A model generated the notes under the pieces. That model worked only from the letters and a program-made list of their open reading frames with translations. It ran no database searches and had not been told where the DNA came from. From Variovorax guangxiensis (GTDB lineage Bacteria > Pseudomonadota > Gammaproteobacteria > Burkholderiales > Burkholderiaceae_C): DNA of 64,000 bases. The position numbers were made by a program, and so were the translations under genes. This document shows positions 17,612-28,498 of the stretch, one piece after another; position 1 is the first letter of the stretch; each line of letters begins with the position of its first letter. Location: NCBI RefSeq assembly GCF_003952165.1, contig NZ_RXFT01000012.1, positions 62,001-126,000 of the forward strand. Reading direction: 5' to 3'.

Positions 17612-18271
17612 ATGGGAATGATCTATTCCGTCACGGTCAACAACCATGCAAGCCACTCGGCCTACTTCATGGTGTTCCAGAACGACCCGACGCAACTGGC
17701 GCCGAATGCGCTGTCGCTGGCCTGGTTCGCCAGGTTCTCCAACCCGGGGCCGACCTCCCGCGTCAAGTTCCAGTGGAGCGTCGATGTGGGCTTCGCCTGG
17801 GCCGAAACGGGCGAGCTGCAGCCCGGCGTGCAGTTCACCCCCACCGAAACCTACGAGCCGAGCGGCGCCAACAACAAGATCACGCTCGACTGCAATCGCA
17901 CCTACCGGTTCGTGAATCCCTCGCAGGGGCCTGAGCAGTCGCGCCTCTATCTGGCCCAGTCGACGGCCATTCCGGCCAGGTCGGCCGCCGCCGTGGGCGT
18001 GACCATGGGCGGCAGCACCGTGTACGCGGTGCAGGCGCGCACCGGCCAGAACCTGACCTTCTCGCCGCATCCGAAGTACTTCATCGCCTACGGCGACTTC
18101 GAGGAAGGCGACGTGATCGACGTCGGCGCGATCGGCAACCCGCTGGAGCTGGCGTACCCGCCCGGCGTCTATGCACTGACCACCACGCTGAACGCGGACG
18201 GAAGCTGGGACCAGCCGGAGAGCCTGGCGCTTTCGAACGCAAGCCGCCTGCGCATGCTCGCGGCGGCATGA
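17612..18271 (+). CDS. RhiA-like protein of unknown function
   Basis: A 219-residue protein starting MGMIYSVTVNNHASHSAYF. No signal peptide or membrane helix is seen; it is rich in aromatic residues and alternating beta-like patterns, suggesting a beta-sandwich. The segments ALSLAWFARFSNPG, FQWSVDVGFAWAETG and LQPGVQFTPTE resemble what I remember of the Rhizobium RhiA protein, an abundant quorum-controlled rhizosphere protein of unknown function. About 107 bases separate it from the FHA gene, so it may have its own promoter. Its stop overlaps the ATG of a 55-codon frame (ATGA). Confidence 0.6.
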   Translation: MGMIYSVTVNNHASHSAYFMVFQNDPTQLAPNALSLAWFARFSNPGPTSRVKFQWSVDVGFAWAETGELQPGVQFTPTETYEPSGANNKITLDCNRTYRFVNPSQGPEQSRLYLAQSTAIPARSAAAVGVTMGGSTVYAVQARTGQNLTFSPHPKYFIAYGDFEEGDVIDVGAIGNPLELAYPPGVYALTTTLNADGSWDQPESLALSNASRLRMLAAA

Positions 18272-18435
18272 AGAACTCCAAGCCTGTCACACGCCTTGTG
18301 GCTTCGTTGAGGACGACGACCATGAAGAAAAGAAGCACCCGCCACCCTGTCCACCCAGCCCCCCCCGGCACGGTGCCGGCGGCGGCCATCGAATTCCAGG
18401 AGTCCGGCCATGCACATGCGGCAAGCAACAGTTGA
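18268..18435 (+). CDS. Possible 55-residue peptide coupled to the RhiA-like gene
   Basis: An open frame beginning MKNSKPVTRLVASLRTTTMK whose ATG overlaps the preceding stop in an ATGA. It is basic at the N-terminus, Pro/His/Ala-rich after residue 25 (HPVHPAPPGTVPAAA), and ends AHAASNS. A second in-frame ATG lies at residue 19. It has no recognisable relative, and its 3' end overlaps the next gene by 26 bases. Coding capacity is supported only by the coupling arrangement, so it may be non-coding spacer. Confidence 0.35.
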   Translation: MKNSKPVTRLVASLRTTTMKKRSTRHPVHPAPPGTVPAAAIEFQESGHAHAASNS

Positions 18436-18781
18436 GAGAGTGGCCATGCGGCGCGTGTGCCTGGTGCCTCGGGGCGGCCACCTGGAGGATCCGCAGGTCG
18501 ACTGCCTGCCGATGGAGGAGGAGGTCTGGGAGCGCGGCTACACGCTGGTGATCGACGAGGTCAAGCGAGGTCTCCTGCAGGACTTCTGGAGGAACTACTA
18601 CGGCGCCTCCGCCGAGATGGCGATGTCGGGCAACCGGCTGATGGAACTGCGCAAGGACATCATGGCGATCACGCCCGACTGCCTGGGCGAGCCGGCCGTG
18701 TTCCAGTTCCTGGTGCAGCTGACCCGCATGTGCGTGCGTGCCTACAGCCAGCAGGGCACGCTGCAGGTAGTGGCGGAATAG
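18410..18781 (+). CDS. Hypothetical protein at the end of the TOMM island
   Basis: A 123-residue protein not recognised. ATG 18410 has an excellent AGGAG at 18398-18402, seven bases upstream, which decides the start over the internal ATG at 18446. The middle is helical and acidic (MEEEVWERGYTLVIDEVKRG), followed by LLQDFWRNYYGASAEMAMSGNR and a C-terminal helix with FQFLVQLTRMCVRAY. There is no signal or membrane segment. Position as the last plus-strand gene before a repeat and a convergent gene suggests it belongs to the island. Confidence 0.7.
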   Translation: MHMRQATVERVAMRRVCLVPRGGHLEDPQVDCLPMEEEVWERGYTLVIDEVKRGLLQDFWRNYYGASAEMAMSGNRLMELRKDIMAITPDCLGEPAVFQFLVQLTRMCVRAYSQQGTLQVVAE

Positions 18782-18785
18782 GTTC

Positions 18786-18875
18786 TCCCCCAGGCTGCGC
18801 GCACTTCGTGTCGCTTCGCCAACCCCCTTCCGGGGGCGACACCTGCGGCCCGGCGGAGCCGGTTCCGCGGTGTCC
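18786..18875 (-). repeat. Interspersed repeat, copy B
   Basis: Second copy of the five-member element, between convergent genes. It begins CCCCAGGCTGCGCGCACTTC five bases after the stop of the 123-residue protein and ends GGTTCCGCGGTGTCC, in the same relation to its upstream gene as copy A. Confidence 0.75.
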
Positions 18876-18903
18876 TGCGAATGGGGAGGGGCGCGCGAGG
18901 GGG

Positions 18904-19296
18904 TTAGGAATTTGGCGCTTGCAGCTGGGCGCCCATCTTCTGGTGGATCAGGTTCACGGCCTTCAGCGGGCGCAGCATCACCTTGAACTCGGTGATCTTC
19001 CCTTCGTCGTTCCACTTCATCATGTCGACGCCGTTGATCTGGATGCCGTCGAGTTCCAGCGCGAATTCGAGCACGGCGTCGCGCTCCGATTTCAGCTCCC
19101 GCACGTAGCGGAAGCTCTCGTTGAAGAAGACCTGGAATGCCGCCGCCAGGTATTTCTGCGTGATGCGCTTGCCCACCTGGGGCGTGTGCACCACCGGTGA
19201 ATGGAATACCGCCGCGTCGTCGAGCAGGGCGTCGAGCCCTGCGACATCGCGTTCCTTGACGAGCCGGTGCCAGGTGGCGAGGGTGTCGATCGGCAT
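18904..19296 (-). CDS. SnoaL/NTF2-like polyketide-cyclase-family protein
   Basis: A 130-residue small alpha+beta barrel protein beginning MPIDTLATWHRLVKERDVAG. The pattern LDALLDDAAVFHSPVVHTPQ, then a helix with FQVFFNESFRYVREL and strands ending VDMMKWNDEGKITEFKVMLR, is typical of NTF2-like proteins, where a cone-shaped pocket binds a small ligand or hosts an isomerase/hydratase. CCAGGAG is correctly placed before ATG 19296. No catalytic role can be read. It runs convergent to the TOMM island and about 100 bases from the FAD oxidase gene on the same strand. Confidence 0.75.
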   Translation of the reverse strand: MPIDTLATWHRLVKERDVAGLDALLDDAAVFHSPVVHTPQVGKRITQKYLAAAFQVFFNESFRYVRELKSERDAVLEFALELDGIQINGVDMMKWNDEGKITEFKVMLRPLKAVNLIHQKMGAQLQAPNS

Positions 19297-19400
19297 GAGT
19301 CTCCTGGGGCTGTTGTGGTCGATGCCCGCCATTTGACGCACGCGCGGCGCCCCTGGCAAGGCGCCGCGCGCGCCTAGGCGACTCTGCAGCGACCCGTGCT

Positions 19401-20681
19401 TCAGGCCAGCCGGTCCAGCAGGCTGTACCACGCCACGCCGCCCGCGATATAGAAGCGTTGCAGTCCGTGCAGCGGTATCGGCCGGATCGGCGACACCGGG
19501 TACGGAAAATCCGCCCCCGCGCCCAGCATCCGCGCCGCCAGGTGCCGGCCCATGCTCGTGGCCAGCGCGATGCCCCGGCCGTTGTAGCCCAGCGCGATCG
19601 TCATGCCCGGCGCGGGCGTGTGCACGTGCGGCATGAAGTCGCGCGTGACGGCGATGCGGCCGGCCCAGCGGTACTCGTAGCGCAGCGGCCCGAGCTGCGG
19701 GAACAGCAGCTCCAGCGAGCGCTCCAGGTGCGCGAAATCGGCCGGACCGGCCGGATCGGCGAAATGGCCGCGCCCGCCCATCAGCAGGCGGCCCTGCGCG
19801 TCCTTGCGGAAATAGAGCAGCAGGCGCTGCGAGGTCGAAGCGGTTTCGCCGCGCGGCAGGATGGCGTCGGCCGCCGCGCCCTTCAGAGGCTCGGTGGCCA
19901 CGATGAAGCTGTTGGCCGCCAGCACCGTGCGCTTCAGCCCCGGCCACAGCGCGCCGGTGTAGCCGTTGGTCGCGATGAGCACCTGCTCGGCCGTGACACT
20001 CGCGCCCGTAGCCGTGCTCGCGTGCCAGTGCGCGCCGCGCCGCTCCAGCGCCGTGACCTCGGTGCCGCCGTGCACCGCCGCGCCCAGGCTTTGCGCGGCG
20101 CGCACCAGCCCGCGCGTGTAGGCCAGCGGCTGGATGCCGCCGGCGCGGCCGTCGAGCCAGCCGCCGGCGAAGGTGTCGGTGCCCAGCCGCGCCGCGACGG
20201 CCGCTCGGTCCAGCGTTTCCGTCTTCGCGCCGCGCCTGGCCCATTGCGCGGCGCGCGCGTGCAGGCCGGCCACGTCCTTCTGCGAATAGGAAAGCTGCAG
20301 CCAGCCGTTGCGCACCGGCTGGCAGTCGATGCCGTGGCGCGCGATCAATTCGAACACCAGGTCGGCCGAGCGCGACACGGCGTCGATCAGCGGCTCGGCA
20401 CGCCCGGCGCCGAAGATCCGCACGAGTTCGTCGGGGTCGTGCTTCAGCGTCGGGTTCACCTGTCCGCCGTTGCGCCCAGAGGCGCCCCAGCCGGGCTCGT
20501 GCGCTTCCAGCACGCAGACCTGTGCGCCGGCCTCGGCCAGGTGCAACGCGGCCGAGAGGCCCGTGAAGCCGCCACCGACGATCAGCACGTCGGCCCTGCG
20601 CGACTCGGCCAGCGGCGGCGTCGGCGGTGCCGGCGGCGCAGTGGCGGCCCAAAGGGAGGGTGGCAGTGCGCCAGCGCTCAT
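19401..20681 (-). CDS. FAD-dependent amine/amino-acid oxidase (DadA/PuuB-like)
   Basis: A 426-residue flavoprotein oxidoreductase. After a Pro/Ala-rich start, [20 protein letters not shown] is the dinucleotide-binding GxGxxG motif, followed by [20 protein letters not shown], a hallmark of the DAO family (D-amino acid, glycine, gamma-glutamylputrescine oxidases). The C-terminal motif [20 protein letters not shown] is the second FAD-contact region. Its start overlaps the stop of the ABC ATPase gene (ATGA at 20678-20681), so it should oxidise the compound the transporter imports. Substrate unknown; an amine or amino acid is inferred. Confidence 0.85.
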   Translation of the reverse strand: MSAGALPPSLWAATAPPAPPTPPLAESRRADVLIVGGGFTGLSAALHLAEAGAQVCVLEAHEPGWGASGRNGGQVNPTLKHDPDELVRIFGAGRAEPLIDAVSRSADLVFELIARHGIDCQPVRNGWLQLSYSQKDVAGLHARAAQWARRGAKTETLDRAAVAARLGTDTFAGGWLDGRAGGIQPLAYTRGLVRAAQSLGAAVHGGTEVTALERRGAHWHASTATGASVTAEQVLIATNGYTGALWPGLKRTVLAANSFIVATEPLKGAAADAILPRGETASTSQRLLLYFRKDAQGRLLMGGRGHFADPAGPADFAHLERSLELLFPQLGPLRYEYRWAGRIAVTRDFMPHVHTPAPGMTIALGYNGRGIALATSMGRHLAARMLGAGADFPYPVSPIRPIPLHGLQRFYIAGGVAWYSLLDRLA

Positions 20682-21439
20682 CCGCGCACCTCCGCGGCCG
20701 CCGCGGCACCGGAAGGATGCAGCACGCGGCGCAGGAAGTCCTGCGTGCGCGCATGGCGCGGCGCGCCCAGCACCTGCGCGGACGGGCCTTCCTCCACGAT
20801 GCTGCCGCTGTGCAGGAAGCACACGCGGTCGGCTACCTCGCGGGCGAAACCCATCTCGTGCGTGACCACGATCATCGTCATGCCCTCGTCGGCCAGCGCG
20901 CGCATCACGCCGAGCACGTCGCCGACCAGCTCGGGGTCGAGCGCCGACGTGGGCTCGTCGAACAGCATGGCCTCGGGCTTCATCGCGAGCGCGCGGGCGA
21001 TCGCCACGCGCTGCTGCTGTCCGCCCGAGAGCTGCGCCGGCCAGGCCTGCGCCTTCTCGGCCAGCCCGACCTTGGCCAGTAGCGCCATCGCTTCCTCGCG
21101 CGCCTGCGCCGCGCTCTGGCGCAGCACGTAGACGGGGCCTTCCATCACGTTCTCCAGCACCGTGCGGTGCGGGAACAGGTTGAAGCGCTGGAACACCATG
21201 CCCATGCGGCTGCGCAGCCGGTGGATGTTCGGCGCGTTGCGGTCCACGCGCTCGCCGAAGGCGCGGATCTCGCCGCCCTCGTACGACTCCAGCGCGTTGA
21301 TGCAGCGAAGCACCGTCGACTTGCCCGAGCCCGACGGGCCGATCAGGCACACCACCTCGCCCTTGTCCACATGCAGGCTCACGCCCTGCAGCACGCGGTG
21401 CGCGCCGAAGCGCTTTTCGAGTCCCTCGACGTGGATCAT
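20678..21439 (-). CDS. Polar amino-acid-type ABC importer, ATP-binding protein
   Basis: A 253-residue ATPase of the GlnQ/HisP type. Walker [11 protein letters not shown]-loop [11 protein letters not shown], signature [15 protein letters not shown] and Walker [17 protein letters not shown] are all intact, followed by the switch His in [15 protein letters not shown]. It overlaps the permease gene and the oxidase gene by four bases each (ATGA), showing a tight minus-strand operon 22107 to 19401. Confidence 0.92.
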   Translation of the reverse strand: MIHVEGLEKRFGAHRVLQGVSLHVDKGEVVCLIGPSGSGKSTVLRCINALESYEGGEIRAFGERVDRNAPNIHRLRSRMGMVFQRFNLFPHRTVLENVMEGPVYVLRQSAAQAREEAMALLAKVGLAEKAQAWPAQLSGGQQQRVAIARALAMKPEAMLFDEPTSALDPELVGDVLGVMRALADEGMTMIVVTHEMGFAREVADRVCFLHSGSIVEEGPSAQVLGAPRHARTQDFLRRVLHPSGAAAAAEVRG

Positions 21440-22107
21440 GGCTGCTTCCTCCCGGCGGCGAAGCGCTTCTCGAGCCGGCGCAGGCCGTACACCAGCGGCA
21501 GGCTCATCAGCAGGTAGAGCAGGGCGACCAGCGTGTAGACCGTCATGTTCTGGAAGGTGGACGAGGCGATGAGCTGGCCCGCGCGCGTCATCTCGGCCAC
21601 GGTGATGGTCGAGACCAGCGAGGAGTCCTTCAGCATCATCACCAGCGTGTTGCCGTAGGGCGGCAGCGCGATGCGGAAGGCCTGCGGCAATATCACCCGC
21701 CGCATGATCAGCGCCGAGCGCATGCCCATGGCCTGCGCCGCCTCGCGCTGGCCCGGGTCGACCGCCTCGATGCCGGCGCGGAAGTTCTCCGCCTGGTAGG
21801 CCGAATAGGCGATGCCCAGCCCGATCACGCCGGCCTGGAAGGCCGTGAGTTGCACGCCGAAATCCGGCAGCACGAAGTAGATGTAGAAGAGCTGCACGAT
21901 GATCGGCAGACCGCGGATCACGTTGATGACTGCGGTGGCCGCCATCGACAACGGGCGCACCGGCGAGAGCTTCATCAGCGCGAGCCCGAGGCCGAGCACG
22001 CTGCTCAGCAGGAACGAGAGCACGGTCACCTGCACGGTGACGATCGCGCCCTGCAGGAGGATCGGCAGGAAGTCCTGCGCGTGCTGGAGGAAGGAGGGAG
22101 CAGCCAT
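21436..22107 (-). CDS. Polar amino-acid-type ABC importer, permease
   Basis: A 223-residue His/Glu/Gln/Arg/opine-family permease. It begins with a periplasmic helix and then [40 protein letters not shown] is the conserved first half, and the coupling loop reads [20 protein letters not shown]. About five membrane helices are present. A single permease gene is present, so the channel is probably a homodimer. Repeat copy C separates it from the binding-protein gene upstream. Confidence 0.9.
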   Translation of the reverse strand: MAAPSFLQHAQDFLPILLQGAIVTVQVTVLSFLLSSVLGLGLALMKLSPVRPLSMAATAVINVIRGLPIIVQLFYIYFVLPDFGVQLTAFQAGVIGLGIAYSAYQAENFRAGIEAVDPGQREAAQAMGMRSALIMRRVILPQAFRIALPPYGNTLVMMLKDSSLVSTITVAEMTRAGQLIASSTFQNMTVYTLVALLYLLMSLPLVYGLRRLEKRFAAGRKQP

Positions 22108-22173
22108 CTACATCAGTCCTGTCGCGCGGTGCGCAGCCCGCCGAATCGACCGGCCGACGTAGGCAGGCCCGTT

Positions 22174-22268
22174 CGGGGAACACCGCGGAACCGGCTTTGC
22201 CGGGCCGCAGGTGTTGCCCCCTGCAAGGGGGTTGGCGCAGCGACACGAAGTGCGCGAAGCCTGGGGGT
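22174..22268 (+). repeat. Interspersed repeat, copy C
   Basis: Third copy, between the binding-protein and permease genes of the minus-strand importer. On the plus strand it reads GGGAACACCGCGGAACCGG, CTTTGCCGGGCCGCAGGTGT, TGCCCCCTGCAAGGGGGTTG, then GCGACACGAAGTGCGCG and CCTGGGGG. Seen from the minus-strand gene it starts right after that gene's stop codon, as in copies A and B. Its stems could lower read-through to the permease and ATPase relative to the binding protein. Confidence 0.78.
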
Positions 22269-22273
22269 GTGCA

Positions 22274-23041
22274 TCAGATCCCCCATTTCTGGACGATCTT
22301 CGCCAGGGTGCCGTCGGCCTTGATCGCCGCGATCGCCTTGTTGATGCGTGCCAGCGTCTCGGTGTCGCCCTTGCGCACCACCAAGCACACGTCGCCCACG
22401 TTCACTGCCTTGTAGCTGTCGACCAGCTTCACTCCCGGGAAGGTGTTCTGGCGGATCTGGTAGGCCATGATGGGCTGGTCGCCGAGGCCCGCCTTGATGC
22501 GCCCGAGCGAGAGGTCGCGCGTCATGTCGGCCACCGAGTCGTAGCTGCGCACCTCCTTGAAGATGCCCTTCTTGTTGAGCATGTCGAGGAACACCGTGCC
22601 GACCTGCGCGCCCACCACCTCGCCCTTGAGCTCGTCGAGCGAGACGTATGCGCGGGTGTCGTCGGCCTTGACGATCAGGCCCTCGCCGTAGGAGTACACC
22701 GGGTCGCTGAAGTCGACCACCTCCTGGCGCGCCGGCGTCTTCAGCATGGCGGCCGAGACGATGTCGATCTTGCGCGCGGTGAGCGAGGGGATCAGCGCCG
22801 AGAACACCGTCTGCTGCACGTTCACGCCGAAGCCGCCCGCCTTGCCCACGGCGGTGACGGTGTCGACCATCATTCCCTGGATGCTGTTGGTCTTCACGTC
22901 GAGGAAGGTGAAGGGCACGCCGGTGGCGGTGGCGCCCACGTTGTAGGTGGGCGCGGCGCCCTGCGCGGCGGCCAGCGAGGCGGCGCCGGCGATGCAAAGA
23001 CCCAGGGCCAGGCGATGAAGGCGGCGAACGATGCGATTCAT
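22274..23041 (-). CDS. Polar amino-acid-type substrate-binding protein
   Basis: A 255-residue periplasmic binding protein (SBP_bac_3 type). A Sec signal peptide begins MNRIVRRLHRLALGLCIAGA and ends around ASLAAAQ. The mature part has PFTFLDVKTNSIQGMMVDTV and DIVSAAMLKTPARQEVVDFS, the standard lobe-1 motifs. ATG 23041 is preceded by GAGGAG; longer upstream frames lack support. It faces the IclR gene across an AT-rich operator region, so IclR is the likely regulator of this importer. The ligand is not readable; an amino acid or opine-like compound is inferred from the oxidase downstream. Confidence 0.88.
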   Translation of the reverse strand: MNRIVRRLHRLALGLCIAGAASLAAAQGAAPTYNVGATATGVPFTFLDVKTNSIQGMMVDTVTAVGKAGGFGVNVQQTVFSALIPSLTARKIDIVSAAMLKTPARQEVVDFSDPVYSYGEGLIVKADDTRAYVSLDELKGEVVGAQVGTVFLDMLNKKGIFKEVRSYDSVADMTRDLSLGRIKAGLGDQPIMAYQIRQNTFPGVKLVDSYKAVNVGDVCLVVRKGDTETLARINKAIAAIKADGTLAKIVQKWGI

Positions 23042-23148
23042 GGAAGCACTCCTCGAAGCAAGGGAAGTTGAAGAAAGAGACAAGAAAAAAGAGGCAGCGA
23101 AGGAAAGTGATGCGGGGCAGCGCGATGCAACATGCATGCCAATAATCG

Positions 23149-23162
23149 ATTCTTTTGAATCT
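23149..23162. promoter_or_regulatory. Inverted repeat in the divergent importer/IclR region
   Basis: GATTC-TTTT-GAATC within an AT-rich stretch upstream of the minus-strand binding-protein gene. Position and symmetry suit a regulator site for that operon; the match to a known operator was not tested. Confidence 0.4.
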
Positions 23163-23198
23163 CTAGACAATAAATACAAACCACTAGTCGAATCATAA

Positions 23199-23215
23199 AT
23201 ATCGATGTTCGATAT
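23199..23215. promoter_or_regulatory. Probable IclR operator palindrome
   Basis: A perfect palindrome ATATCGA-TGT-TCGATAT (seven-base arms, three-base centre), 31 bases before the chosen IclR start. IclR proteins typically autoregulate through sites of this kind between divergent genes. A possible -10 element TATACT (23231-23236) lies just downstream, so binding here would cover an IclR promoter. Confidence 0.6.
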
Positions 23216-23245
23216 TCTTGAGGGATGTGGCTATACTCCACCGCC

Positions 23246-26468
<3,223 letters not shown>

Positions 26469-26520
26469 CTTGCCGGGCAGTTTCCGCCTCGGCGAAGGTT
26501 TTGAAAATCAGAAAATAATT

Positions 26521-26552
26521 GGCGAATCGTCCTGAAAAACAGGATGATCGCC
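26521..26552. promoter_or_regulatory. Probable LysR operator between MFS and LysR genes
   Basis: An imperfect palindrome GGCGAATCGTCCTG (26521-26534), AAAAA, CAGGATGATCGCC (26540-26552), flanked by AT-rich sequence (GAAAATAATTGG) in the 105-base divergent region. It lies 21 bases before the LysR start and 52 bases before the MFS start, fitting a regulator site serving both. Confidence 0.5.
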
Positions 26553-26573
26553 ACGAAACCCGAAGGAACCGCA

Positions 26574-27605
26574 ATGAGCCAGGTGATGTTCGATCTAGAC
26601 GTGCTGCGCACTTTCTCCACCGGCATCGCGCTCGGCAGCTTCGCCCGTGCGGCCGACAAGCTGGGGCGCTCCACCTCCGCCGTGAGCGCGCAACTGAAGA
26701 AGCTCGAATCGCAGGCCGGCACCGCGCTATTCCGCAAGGCGGGCCGGGGGCTGGAGCTCACCGATGCCGGCGAGACCTTGCTGGCGTATGCCCACCGCAT
26801 GCTCGAACTCAACGACGAAGCCAGCGCCGCGATGCGCGGCGTCGACCTGCAGGGCTCGGTGCGGCTGGGCCTTCAGGAAGACTTCGGCGAGACGCTGCTG
26901 CCGGCCGTGCTGGGCCGCTTCGCACGCGCGCATCCCAAGGTGCGCATCGAGGCCTGCGTGGCGCGCAGCGGCGAACTGCGCGAGCGGCTCGAACTCGGCC
27001 AGCTCGACCTCGCGCTGGCCTGGGATGCGGGCGACCAGCCGCTGTCGCCGTATGCCGAGCGCGTCGCGCGGCTGCCCCTGCTGTGGATCGGGCCGCGCAC
27101 GCCCGAGCGGGTCGAGGCGCCCTGGTGGACGCAGCGCGAGCAGCAACACGGCGCGGGCGCACGCCAGCCCGAGAGCAAGGAGCCGCTGCCGCTCATCATG
27201 CTCGACGCACCCTGTCCGCTGCGCGAGATCGTCATCACCGCGCTCGACAAGGCCGGCGTGCCGTGGCGCCGTGCCTTCGGCAGCGCCAGCCTCGCCGCGC
27301 TGTGGGCGGCGGCATCGGCCGGGCTGGGCCTGACGGTGCGCACGCCATTCGGCCTGCCGTCGCACGTGCGGGCCATCGACCGCTCCACGCTGGCGCTGCC
27401 CGCGCTGCCGCAGATATCGCTCGTGCTCTATCGTGCGCAGGCCCTGCCGGAGGCGCCCGCGAGCCGCCTTGCCGGGCTGCTGCTGGAGGCCGTTCGCCAG
27501 CACGTGCAGCCGGCCGGGTTGCCGATGCGTGAGAATCCGCCGCTGGAGACAAGAACAAAAGTGATACGGCATGGCAACGCAAAACTTCCTGCACCTGTGG
27601 GATGA
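26574..27605 (+). CDS. LysR-family transcriptional regulator
   Basis: A 343-residue LysR regulator. The DNA-binding domain is residues 4-62 (FDLDVLRTFSTGIALGSFAR, then RSTSAVSAQLKKLESQAG and LFRKAGRGLELTDAGE). AAGGA (26563-26567) precedes ATG 26574, deciding it over an ATG 30 bases upstream. The effector domain starts at VRLGLQEDFGETLLPAVLGR. An unusual insertion (TQREQQHGAGARQPESKEPL) and a tail beyond the usual end make it slightly longer than the family norm. Its last 35 bases overlap the following AraC gene in another frame. Confidence 0.85.
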   Translation: MSQVMFDLDVLRTFSTGIALGSFARAADKLGRSTSAVSAQLKKLESQAGTALFRKAGRGLELTDAGETLLAYAHRMLELNDEASAAMRGVDLQGSVRLGLQEDFGETLLPAVLGRFARAHPKVRIEACVARSGELRERLELGQLDLALAWDAGDQPLSPYAERVARLPLLWIGPRTPERVEAPWWTQREQQHGAGARQPESKEPLPLIMLDAPCPLREIVITALDKAGVPWRRAFGSASLAALWAAASAGLGLTVRTPFGLPSHVRAIDRSTLALPALPQISLVLYRAQALPEAPASRLAGLLLEAVRQHVQPAGLPMRENPPLETRTKVIRHGNAKLPAPVG

Positions 27606-28377
27606 CAGGTTCCTCTACATCACACCGGCCATCCAGTCGGGCCTGACGGCCCGCTCGTCGGCCACGCTGCTGGCGTCGGTCAGCGGGCATCCCTTCACGC
27701 TCGAGGCGGTCGACGGCACCCGCGTGCACTGCACCGCCGCGCTGGTCGCGCCGCACGTGTCGCGGCGGCTCGACGTCGACGGCTGCGGGCTGCTTTCGCT
27801 CAACCTCGACCCCGCTTCCAGCGCCTACCGCATGCTCGCGCGCCGCATGGGCGGCCATGGCATCCAGCCCATAGACGCACGGCGCTTCGGCGCGCTGCGC
27901 GACGACTTCGGGCCCGCGCAATGCGGCGCGTTGCCCAACGAGCGGTTGCAGTCGCTCAGCGCGAAGATGGTCGAGACCATCACCGAGAGCCCCGAGCTGC
28001 AGGCGCCGCTCGATCCACGCATCGAACGCGTGCTGCAGGCCATCCGCGCGCATGCGGGGCAGATCGCGCTGCGCGATCTCGCGGCCGTGGCCTGCCTTTC
28101 GCCCGACAGGCTCACGCACCTGTTCGCCGAGCAGGTGGGCGTGTCGGTCAAGCGCTATGCGCTGTGGACCAAGGTGCGCCGCACGGTGCAGCAGTTCACC
28201 GGGCAGCGTTCGCTCACCGACGTTGCACTGGTCAGCGGCTTCACCGATGCGGCGCACATGAGCCGCACCTTCCAGCGCTACTTCGGCCTGCCGCCTTCGT
28301 TCCTGGCCAGCCAGGTGCGCGTGACGGCCGATGAGCATGCCTCGCACGCGTGGGGCCAGAACGCGCCGCTGCACTGA
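27571..28377 (+). CDS. AraC-family transcriptional regulator
   Basis: A 268-residue protein with a cupin-like N-terminal half (MATQNFLHLWDDRFLYITPA; residues to about 150) and an AraC DNA-binding domain of two helix-turn-helix units (ALRDLAAVACLSPDRLTHLF, GVSVKRYALWTKVRRTV, then LTDVALVSGFTDAAHMSRTF and RYFGLPPSFL). The start overlaps the LysR gene end by 35 bases, so the two regulators are probably cotranscribed and coupled. The target is unknown; the downstream acylase lipoprotein gene is 121 bases away on the same strand. Confidence 0.82.
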   Translation: MATQNFLHLWDDRFLYITPAIQSGLTARSSATLLASVSGHPFTLEAVDGTRVHCTAALVAPHVSRRLDVDGCGLLSLNLDPASSAYRMLARRMGGHGIQPIDARRFGALRDDFGPAQCGALPNERLQSLSAKMVETITESPELQAPLDPRIERVLQAIRAHAGQIALRDLAAVACLSPDRLTHLFAEQVGVSVKRYALWTKVRRTVQQFTGQRSLTDVALVSGFTDAAHMSRTFQRYFGLPPSFLASQVRVTADEHASHAWGQNAPLH

Positions 28378-28498
28378 CGCGATCGGCCGCAGGGGCCATC
28401 GCATGCAACGCAGCGGCTGCGTACAAGCCGCGAGCTGCGAGGCTGCCTAAGCTCCGGGACGCTCCGTCAAGAGAGCATCAGCATCAACTGGAGACATC

